From the NCBI GenBank assembly GCA_020628635.1, contig JAHDEU010000024.1:1-12731 (forward strand): 12,731 nucleotides of DNA, read 5' to 3'. Position 1 is the first letter of the stretch. The number at the start of each line of letters is the position of its first letter. A model generated the notes under the pieces. It was not told where the DNA came from and did no database searches. It saw only the letters and a program-made list of their open reading frames with translations. Shown here one piece after another: positions 7,002 to 12,731 of the stretch. The stretch is from Hellea sp. GTDB lineage: Bacteria; Pseudomonadota; Alphaproteobacteria; Caulobacterales; Maricaulaceae. The position numbers and the translations under genes were made by a program.

Positions 7002-8546
7002 TCAGCGCTCCTGCGACACCCGGCGCGATGCGATCTCATTGCGGAAGCGCTCGATGACCAGACTGTCCGCCGGATTGTCCGACCAGCGCGCGGCATTGTC
7101 GAGCACGGCGTCGGCATGGTCGAGCTTGCCCTCATAGAGCAGGGCCGGGATCATCATCATGGCCTCGTGCGGGTGGCGCAGATGGCTCTTGCGCAGGATC
7201 AGCCAGTCCAGCGACTGCAGGGCAGGCTTGGGCAGGCTGTCCGTTTCGGGGCGGCTGACGGCGACGCGGAACAGATGCAGCTGCGCGTCCTGCGGCGAGG
7301 CAGCGAGCGCGCGCACAGCAGCGTCGCGCGCCTCCGTCCAGAGCGTGTCGTCCATCTGGTTCTGGCTGACCCGGCCATAGGCAGCCTTGGCGCGCAGCTT
7401 CAGCGCGCGCGGAGCCTCCGGAATGCGCGCCAGCATGCGGTCGGTGATCATGTCCACCCCGTCCCAATCACCCATGCGCCAGCTGTTGAGCGCGCGGGCG
7501 AGGGTGAGGGCGGTGGTGTCCTCGCGAACAGAGACTTCCGCCTCATCGATCAGAGCGCGCGTGGCCACGTCGCGCCGGCCATAGGACAGAAGCAGGCGCA
7601 GGCGGTTGGCGGCCAGCACGGCCTCGCTCGGCTCCGAGGTTGAGACGGGACCCGTCGCGCTTGATCCGACTTCCGTGACGCGCAGTGTCCCGCCCGGTTT
7701 TCCCAGCCGTCCGCGCACGCGCTCCTCCAGCGGGCCATATCGCAGTCCGAAGGCGCGCTCGAAGCTGTCTTCCGAGTCCGAACTGGCATCCCAGCCATCG
7801 ACAAACCGGTGGATGTTGGCGAGCCCGCCCGGCTCCGTCATCACGAAATGCGCCAGAGCCCAGCTCTGACCGTAATAGAGACGCTGCGCGCGGAACAGCG
7901 AGTCCGTCGTCGCCGCCGCATAGTCGGGATAGCGCGCCATGCTCTCGATGACGGTTCGCATGGGCAGCCAGGATCCGGCACGGGTCAGTTCGTCCTCGTC
8001 GGGCAGGGCGCGGCCGAACACGGCGAGGGTCTCGCCGTCATGGTCGTAGGTCGCGTAATAGTCCGCCATGCCCTCGCCGAGCCAGATCGGCAGCTTGCGC
8101 GGGTAGCGCTCTTCGATGATGTGGTGGACGACTTCGTGGCGCAGCACCAGCCGCAGCCAGTCGCGCTCCAGCGCGCGGTGCAGGAAATGGTCGGGGTCCT
8201 CGCTGTATCCGATGACGATGTCCTCGCCCGCGGCCGAGCGCAGATATATCGCCGCCGTGATCCCGCCCGGCGTGACCGCTTCGAACACGCGCGTATCGTC
8301 GATGATGGAGAGGGTCAGTTTCTGCGTGTCCGGCGTGGTATCCAGGCCGAGATCGGCGATGACCGCGCCGCGAAAGCGCTCCAGATCGCGCAATATCTCC
8401 GCGCCCTGCACGTCCGCATCGCTGATTAGAATGAAATTGTCCGACTCCGCCCGCGTCGCGGCTTCCGCTGATGCAACTGATAGCATCACGGCCAATACGG
8501 CCAACCACAGCGCGCTGAGCAATGTCGGGATGGATCGTGGGTTCAA
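7002..8546 (-). CDS. Exported gluzincin-type metallopeptidase-like protein (peptidase MA-like) with helical-repeat C-terminus
   Basis: 514 aa from TTG 8544-8546. This start follows GGAGG (- strand, 8552-8556) at 5-nt spacing and gives a classic signal peptide: NPRS, a hydrophobic core, then cleavage near ASAEA at residue 29. An upstream GTG at 8573 would add nine residues but lacks that ribosome site. Seen: HEVVH (137-141) and the downstream WLGEGMADYYA with Glu158, together the HExxH...E zinc site of gluzincins; the GEG.ADYY context matches peptidase MA-like/DUF1570-type proteins. From about residue 300 the chain is helical and repeat-like (LALARALNSWRMGDWDG-type turns), resembling divergent TPRs. 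It is expected in the periplasm, perhaps anchored to other proteins by the repeats. Zinc ligands and the catalytic Glu138 are intact, so activity is plausible, but no substrate can be named. Divergent from the Amt kinase; sharing of regulation is possible. Confidence 0.82.
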   Translation of the reverse strand: MNPRSIPTLLSALWLAVLAVMLSVASAEAATRAESDNFILISDADVQGAEILRDLERFRGAVIADLGLDTTPDTQKLTLSIIDDTRVFEAVTPGGITAAIYLRSAAGEDIVIGYSEDPDHFLHRALERDWLRLVLRHEVVHHIIEERYPRKLPIWLGEGMADYYATYDHDGETLAVFGRALPDEDELTRAGSWLPMRTVIESMARYPDYAAATTDSLFRAQRLYYGQSWALAHFVMTEPGGLANIHRFVDGWDASSDSEDSFERAFGLRYGPLEERVRGRLGKPGGTLRVTEVGSSATGPVSTSEPSEAVLAANRLRLLLSYGRRDVATRALIDEAEVSVREDTTALTLARALNSWRMGDWDGVDMITDRMLARIPEAPRALKLRAKAAYGRVSQNQMDDTLWTEARDAAVRALAASPQDAQLHLFRVAVSRPETDSLPKPALQSLDWLILRKSHLRHPHEAMMMIPALLYEGKLDHADAVLDNAARWSDNPADSLVIERFRNEIASRRVSQER

Positions 8547-8551
8547 GGCAG

Positions 8552-8556
8552 CCTCC
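8552..8556 (-). promoter_or_regulatory. Ribosome binding site deciding the TTG start of the metallopeptidase gene
   Basis: Read on the - strand, GGAGG is followed after 5 nt by TTG (8546-8544). It outranks the upstream GTG at 8573, which has no such site. Confidence 0.65.
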
Positions 8557-8591
8557 GGGTTACTCTGTAACACGGATTTGGGTCGAGTCGA

Positions 8592-8607
8592 GTGACGGCT
8601 CCGTCAC
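8592..8607. promoter_or_regulatory. Perfect palindrome GTGACGG-CT-CCGTCAC in a divergent promoter region
   Basis: Seven-base arms with a 2-bp spacer, lying between the metallopeptidase start (8546) and the Amt-kinase start (8739). TAATAT (8635-8640), a possible -10 for the kinase, is 28 bp downstream, and a GAGTC (CcrM GANTC) site is at 8585-8589. The geometry fits a dimeric regulator's operator; the regulator is unknown. There is no T-run, so it is not a terminator. The surrounding 192-bp gap has no other gene. Confidence 0.45.
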
Positions 8608-8738
8608 AGTCGCGCGAGCTTTCGTAAACGCGGTTAATATTTTCTTTGCCATGATCGGGGATGCGCAATCCAGGATTGCCTGCTGCAGACTTTGCGCGGC
8701 GTGCCGTCATTTGGATATCGCTGCGTGGGGATGGCGGG

Positions 8739-11700
8739 ATGAGTGCGAATTTCTGGCTGATACTCTCGGCCGTCATGATCTTCTTCATGCAGGCGGGTTT
8801 CCTATTGATCGAGGCGGGCTCCGTGCGGGCCAAGAATGCCGTCAACGTCGCGCAGAAGAACGTCTCCGACCTGATCATATGCGGGCTGCTTTATGTGACG
8901 ATCGGGTTTGCCGTCATGTACGGGCCGAGCGTGGGCGGGCTGTTCGGCGCGGGCGGGGCGCGCGACGCGGTGGAGCAGGCGGGCCGCTGGCCGACACTGC
9001 TTATTTTCAATCTGGCGTTCTGCGCTGTGGCTGCGACCATCGTGTCGGGCGCGGTGGCCGAACGCATGCGCATTGGCGCCTATCTGGTGTCCACGGCCAT
9101 CATCGCCGTTCTGGTCTATCCGGTGTTCGGCCATTGGGCCTGGGGCGATCTGGTGCTTTCGGGCAACACCCCGCTGCTGGGTTCGTTCGGCTTTGCGGAT
9201 CATGCGGGCGGCGTGACGATCCACGCGCTGGGCGGCTTCTTCGCGCTGGGCGCGGTGATGGTGCTGGGCCCGCGCAAGGGACGCTATGACGAACAGGGGC
9301 GCGTGCAGCCCATTGCGGGCTACAGCCCCGTGCTGTCGCTGGTCGGCTGCCTGATTTTGCTGGTTGCCTGGGTGCCGTTCAACACCGGCATGATGGACCC
9401 GGCATCCGCGCGCTTTGCCGATGTGGCGCTCGGCACGCTGATGGCAGCGAGCGCGGGCGGTCTGGGCGGCATGACGATCGGCGCGTGGCTGGACCGCGGC
9501 ACGCTGCGCCCGGAAGCCAGCTTCAACGGCATTCTCGGCGGGCTGGTCGCCGTGACGTCGGGCGTCGCCTGGCTGGGCCTGGGCGGCGCGATCGTGGTCG
9601 GCGCAATCGGCGGCATGGTCGCGATCGGCGGCCAGCACTGGTTGCTGCACAAACGCCGCATCGACGATCCGGTCGGCGCGATCGCCGTGCACGGACTGGC
9701 GGGGGTGACGGGCGCGCTGCTCTTTCCGCTTTTCGCCGCCATGCCTCTACCGGCAGGCAGCCTGGCCGCGCAAATGCTCGCACAGCTCATTGGCGTGACG
9801 GCCTGTATCCTGTGGGGCGCGGGCACGGGATATGGCGTATTCCGCCTGATCGCCATGACGGGACGCCTGCGCGTGACCGAGGCGGAAGAAGCCGTTGGGC
9901 TCGACGTCGCGGAGCACACGCCGCATCTCGCATCGGGCGCGGTCGATGCCGCCTACGCTGCCCTGCAGGAGCGGCTGACCCAACCATCCGCCGCGGCCTC
10001 CGCCGCACCTGCCACGGCGCGTGCTGCTCCGCTGCCGGGAACGGAAGTGGGCCTCGCCCTGTCCGCCATGGCTGAAAAGGTGGACCAGAAATCCGCCGCG
10101 CTGGAATCCGCGCTGGCGACCTATACGCAGGCGCTGGAAAGCCTTTCGGACGGCGTGCTGATCTATGATGCGGACGGCGTGATCGTGCAGATCAACACGG
10201 CATGTCAGGACATTCTCGGCGGCGCCAAAATCCGGCTGGAGCGCGGTACAACGCGGCGCGACTTCATCACGGCGCTGGTAAAGGGCGGTCAGCTGCCGCG
10301 CGGTGAACGGTCCGTGGATGACGCGGTGGTAGACTACCTGCTCGAGAACCCGATGGAGGAGGACGGCGAGGCCACGCTGACGTTCCCGAGCGGCCGCTCT
10401 TACCTGCGCAGGTCCACCCCGACACTGGATGGCGGGCAGATCATGCTGCTGACAGACGTCACGGATATCCGCCGCGCGCAGGAAAAAGCGGAAGAGAGCG
10501 AGCGCTCGAAATCCGAATTCCTCGCCAATATGAGCCACGAAATCCGCACGCCCATGAACGGCATCATCGGCATGGCGGAGCTGCTCGCCCTGACCGAGCT
10601 GGACGATCGCCAGCGCGACTATGTCGAGACCATCGGCACGAGCGGAGATGCGCTGATGCTGGTGATCAACGACATCCTCGATTTCTCCAAGCTGGATGCC
10701 GGGCGCATCGTGCTGGACCCGCAGCCCTTCTCCCTGCGCGATGCAGCCGAAGATGTCTGCGCCCTGCTGGGCACGGCGGTGGCCGACAAGGGCATCGACC
10801 TTCTGCTGCGCTACGCGCCCGATCTGCCGGAGCAGTTCGTCGGCGATGCGGGACGCGTGCGCCAGATCCTGACCAACCTGCTCGGCAATGCCGTGAAGTT
10901 CACCCATGCTGGCCATGTGATGGTCGAAGTGACCGGCGAGGCGCAAGACGGCCGCGCCGCACTGCGTGTGGCTGTGTCCGACACTGGCATGGGCATTCCG
11001 AGCGAGCAGCTGGAGCGCATCTTCGAGAAGTTCAGCCAGGTCGACGGCTCGCGCACGCGCGAACACGAGGGCGCGGGTCTCGGCCTGTCCATCGCAGCGA
11101 GCCTCGCGGAGCTGATGGGCGGCAATATCACGGTGGAGAGCGAGCTGGGCCATGGCTCCACTTTCACGCTCACCGTGGAGCTGCCGATTGCGCAGGGCGA
11201 GGGCGAGGTGCTGCTGCCGCGCGCCGAGTTCGCGGGCGCGACCGTGCTGGTGGTGGACGACAATGCGGTCAACCGCAAGATCCTGTCCGAGCAGCTGTCG
11301 CATTGGCGCTGCCGCTGCGTGATGGCGGAAAGCGCCGCCCATGCGCTGGCCCTGCTGGGAGAGGCGGAACGGCGCGGGCTGACCTTCGACCTGCTCATCA
11401 CGGACCACCACATTCCGGGCCAATCGGGCGAGGCTCTGTTGCGCACGCTTCGCGCCAATGGACCGACCTCGGAGCTGCCCGCTATCGTGCTCTCATCGGC
11501 CATGGATGACAGGCTGCGCGCAGAACTGCGGACGCTCGGCCGGACCCGTGTCCTCAGCAAGCCCTCGCGCGCGAGCCTGCTGTGGAACACCATCGCCGAC
11601 AGCCTCGCGCCGGTCGCGACTGCGACGGAGATACCTGCAATCGACACCGAAGAGGTTGCCGCAGTCGAGCTCGCCCCGTCCGTCACGGTCATGGTGGCCG

Positions 11701-12098
11701 AGGACAATCCGACCAACCAGAACTACATCCGCTACGTTCTGGAAGAGCTGGGGCTGGGCTGCTCGATCGTCGGGAACGGGCAGCTGGCCGTGGAGCAATG
11801 GCGGCTGGAGCGTCCGCCGGTCGTGCTGATGGACGTGTCCATGCCCGTGATGAACGGCTATCAGGCGACGCGCCGCATTCGCGGCATAGAGGCGAGCGAA
11901 GGCTTGGCCCGCACGCCGATCATCGCCGTGACCGCCCACGCGCTGGCAGAAGATGTGGAACGCTGCAAGGCGGCCGGCATGGACGGCCACCTGTCCAAGC
12001 CGCTCTCCATCGATGGGCTTCGCCGCGTGCTGCAGTCGCACGGCATTGCCTGCCGCCCGCCCGCAGCAACACCCGGCCGGGCCGCCAGCGGGCGTTGA
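8739..12098 (+). CDS. Amt ammonium-sensor hybrid histidine kinase (Amt-PAS-HisKA-HATPase-REC-REC)
   Basis: 1119 aa from ATG 8739, preceded by GGGGA (8727-8731). An in-frame ATG at 8661 would add 26 non-Amt-like residues and has GGGG directly abutting it, so it is less likely. Residues 1-375 form an ammonium-transporter domain: by alignment with E. coli AmtB, Phe94, Trp135, Asp154, His162, Phe214 and His318 match Phe107, Trp148, Asp160, His168, Phe215 and His318, so the twin-His pore is kept. After a linker come a coiled segment and PAS-like domain (about 440-580), a HisKA domain with His600 in FLANMSHEIRTPMNG, an ATPase with N717, DTGMG (748-752), FEKFSQ and GAGLGLS (778-784), REC1 (Asp840/841, Asp889, Lys941) and REC2 (Glu988/Asp989, Asp1032, Lys1087). 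There is no HPt domain, so a separate phosphotransferase is expected. Role: ammonium binding in the membrane domain would control kinase output, as established for Amt-kinase fusions such as Kuenenia Amt5. No glnK or response-regulator gene is adjacent. Confidence 0.92.
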   Translation: MSANFWLILSAVMIFFMQAGFLLIEAGSVRAKNAVNVAQKNVSDLIICGLLYVTIGFAVMYGPSVGGLFGAGGARDAVEQAGRWPTLLIFNLAFCAVAATIVSGAVAERMRIGAYLVSTAIIAVLVYPVFGHWAWGDLVLSGNTPLLGSFGFADHAGGVTIHALGGFFALGAVMVLGPRKGRYDEQGRVQPIAGYSPVLSLVGCLILLVAWVPFNTGMMDPASARFADVALGTLMAASAGGLGGMTIGAWLDRGTLRPEASFNGILGGLVAVTSGVAWLGLGGAIVVGAIGGMVAIGGQHWLLHKRRIDDPVGAIAVHGLAGVTGALLFPLFAAMPLPAGSLAAQMLAQLIGVTACILWGAGTGYGVFRLIAMTGRLRVTEAEEAVGLDVAEHTPHLASGAVDAAYAALQERLTQPSAAASAAPATARAAPLPGTEVGLALSAMAEKVDQKSAALESALATYTQALESLSDGVLIYDADGVIVQINTACQDILGGAKIRLERGTTRRDFITALVKGGQLPRGERSVDDAVVDYLLENPMEEDGEATLTFPSGRSYLRRSTPTLDGGQIMLLTDVTDIRRAQEKAEESERSKSEFLANMSHEIRTPMNGIIGMAELLALTELDDRQRDYVETIGTSGDALMLVINDILDFSKLDAGRIVLDPQPFSLRDAAEDVCALLGTAVADKGIDLLLRYAPDLPEQFVGDAGRVRQILTNLLGNAVKFTHAGHVMVEVTGEAQDGRAALRVAVSDTGMGIPSEQLERIFEKFSQVDGSRTREHEGAGLGLSIAASLAELMGGNITVESELGHGSTFTLTVELPIAQGEGEVLLPRAEFAGATVLVVDDNAVNRKILSEQLSHWRCRCVMAESAAHALALLGEAERRGLTFDLLITDHHIPGQSGEALLRTLRANGPTSELPAIVLSSAMDDRLRAELRTLGRTRVLSKPSRASLLWNTIADSLAPVATATEIPAIDTEEVAAVELAPSVTVMVAEDNPTNQNYIRYVLEELGLGCSIVGNGQLAVEQWRLERPPVVLMDVSMPVMNGYQATRRIRGIEASEGLARTPIIAVTAHALAEDVERCKAAGMDGHLSKPLSIDGLRRVLQSHGIACRPPAATPGRAASGR

Positions 12099-12109
12099 CA
12101 TGGACAGCT

Positions 12110-12236
12110 TGCGGGACTAACTGCCCCGCAGATTTCAACTAGCGCAGACAATGCGCTCCGAGCTGTGCGATCCCTGGCAACAGGATGATGCAGACGGGGT
12201 CCCGCAGCCGACGAGTTTCGTCCGCTGCGGCGTTTT
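12110..12236 (+). promoter_or_regulatory. Cluster of potential RNA hairpins between the Amt kinase and ffh (leader or small RNA)
   Basis: Within 127 bp of a 168-bp gap: TGCGGG/CCCGCA (12110-12130, 9-nt loop); AGCGCA/TGCGCT (12141-12157, 5-nt loop); ATCC-c-TG/CAGGAT with a GCAA (GNRA-type) tetraloop (12170-12186), extendable by TGC/GCA (12166-12168 with 12190-12192); and the terminator-like hairpin at 12202-12230. No Rfam family is recognised by eye. It could be the kinase mRNA 3' end, the ffh leader, or a small RNA ending at TTTT. Confidence 0.35.
12202..12236 (+). terminator. Terminator-like hairpin 30 bp before ffh
   Basis: CCGCAGC-C-GACGA (12202-12214), loop GTT, TCGTC-C-GCTGCGG (12218-12230): 12 base pairs around one C-C mismatch, then CG and TTTT (12233-12236). 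It probably ends the Amt-kinase transcript. Only 30 bp separate it from the ffh start, which leaves little room for an ffh promoter downstream, so it may also sit in the ffh leader as an attenuator. Confidence 0.6.
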
Positions 12237-12266
12237 GCGTTTGGCAAATGACGGAAGAGAGACAGC

Positions 12267-12731
12267 TTGTTCGAAGCCCTCGGCGATAGACTTACCGGCG
12301 TATTCGATACGCTGACCGGCCGTGGTGCTCTGTCCGAGCGCGATGTCGATCTCGCCATGCGCGAAATCCGCAAGGCACTGCTCGAAGCCGACGTCGCCCT
12401 GCCGGTGGTCAAGGATTTCGTCGCCAAGGTCCGCACGGAAGCTGTGGGCGAAAAGGTCATCCGCGCGGTCAAGCCGGGCCAGCAGGTCATCAAGATCGTC
12501 AATGACGCGCTGATCCAGACTCTCGGCGGAACCCTCTCGGACGACGAAGCCGACCTCGCTGAAATCCGCGCGGCCTCTGAGCTGAACCTCAAGGCCAAGC
12601 CGCCCGTCGTCATCCTGATGGCTGGCCTGCAGGGCTCGGGCAAGACGACAACGACCGGCAAGGTCGCGAAATATCTTAAGGAGCGGTTGAAGAAGAAGGT
12701 CATGCTGGCCAGCCTGGACACCAACCGTCCG
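12267..12731 (+). CDS. ffh: Signal recognition particle GTPase Ffh, N-terminal part (3' end outside window)
   Basis: 155 codons are visible; the full protein is usually about 450-500 aa. The start is TTG 12267: it gives the canonical (M)FEALGDRLTGVF N-terminus, an in-frame TGA at 12249-12251 rules out anything further upstream, and GGAAGAG (12253-12259) lies 7 nt before it. Seen: the N-domain four-helix bundle (about 1-90) with the conserved REIRKALLEADVALPVVKDF block, then the G-domain with P-loop GLQGSGKTTT (120-129) and the SLDTNRP element (149-155) at the window edge. The M-domain is not visible. Function: with 4.5S RNA it binds signal sequences on ribosomes and hands nascent membrane proteins to FtsY. 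FtsY has a similar NG domain but usually an acidic N-terminal extension, absent here. No 4.5S RNA gene was seen in the window. Confidence 0.95.
   Translation, partial: MFEALGDRLTGVFDTLTGRGALSERDVDLAMREIRKALLEADVALPVVKDFVAKVRTEAVGEKVIRAVKPGQQVIKIVNDALIQTLGGTLSDDEADLAEIRAASELNLKAKPPVVILMAGLQGSGKTTTTGKVAKYLKERLKKKVMLASLDTNRP

Noticed and set aside
7809..8429. 206-codon open frame on the + strand opposite the metallopeptidase
   Set aside because: The - strand encodes the signal peptide and HExxH...E site; this frame is a shadow.
8634..8648. CtrA-type TTAA-N7-TTAA site before the Amt kinase
   Set aside because: Only the first half (TTAA) is present; the second position reads TTTG.
9747..11423. 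558-codon open frame on the - strand, antisense to the Amt kinase
   Set aside because: It lies opposite clear PAS, HisKA and ATPase motifs; its His/Arg/Gln-rich translation is a mirror of GC-rich coding.
12099..12266. 4.5S/SRP RNA gene next to ffh
   Set aside because: The conserved tip (GGTCAGG...GGAAGNAGCAGCC) is absent, and the hairpins are short and separate rather than one long rod.

Overview
The window reads as chromosomal DNA of a GC-rich alphaproteobacterium, probably a marine, stalked or prosthecate lineage (Maricaulales/Hyphomonadales-like). This is inferred from an Oar-type TonB-dependent receptor, an isopenicillin-N-synthase-like oxygenase, hybrid-kinase signalling and GANTC (CcrM-type) sites in promoters. 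No IS element, phage gene, CRISPR array, rRNA or tRNA was seen. It looks like core or near-core genome, not a mobile island.

Layout, left to right. (1) Positions 1-1677, + strand: the 3' end of a uridine kinase gene (udk), then a concentrative nucleoside transporter (CNT/NupC). Together they would import nucleosides and trap uridine/cytidine as UMP/CMP. (2) 1792-2748, - strand: a 2-oxoglutarate/Fe(II) oxygenase of the isopenicillin N synthase family. (3) 2749-2973: a divergent promoter region with a good PhoB-box-like sequence and three GANTC sites. (4) 2974-6261, + strand: a 1095-aa TonB-dependent outer-membrane receptor with an N-terminal carboxypeptidase-regulatory-like domain, closed by a clear intrinsic terminator at 6288-6318. 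(5) 6319-6464: a short region with two adjacent perfect inverted repeats. (6) 6465-6998, + strand: an unrecognised 177-aa protein with a near-perfect Shine-Dalgarno sequence. (7) 7002-8546, - strand, converging on (6) with a 3-bp gap: an exported gluzincin (HExxH...E) metallopeptidase-like protein with a helical-repeat C-terminus. (8) 8547-8738: a divergent promoter region with a perfect 7-2-7 palindrome. (9) 8739-12098, + strand: a large fusion of an ammonium-transporter (Amt) membrane domain to PAS, histidine kinase and two receiver domains, i.e. a probable ammonium-sensing hybrid kinase. (10) 12099-12266: a compact region of several potential RNA hairpins, the last followed by TTTT. (11) 12267-end, + strand: the 5' part of ffh (signal recognition particle GTPase), with a TTG start fixed by an in-frame stop 18 bp upstream.

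The genes form several short transcription units rather than one system. The common theme is nutrient acquisition and sensing: nucleoside salvage, an outer-membrane transporter possibly under phosphate control, and an ammonium receptor kinase. The points most worth a second look are the Amt-kinase fusion, the 177-aa protein with its inverted-repeat leader, the PhoB-like box before the receptor, and the structured leader of ffh.
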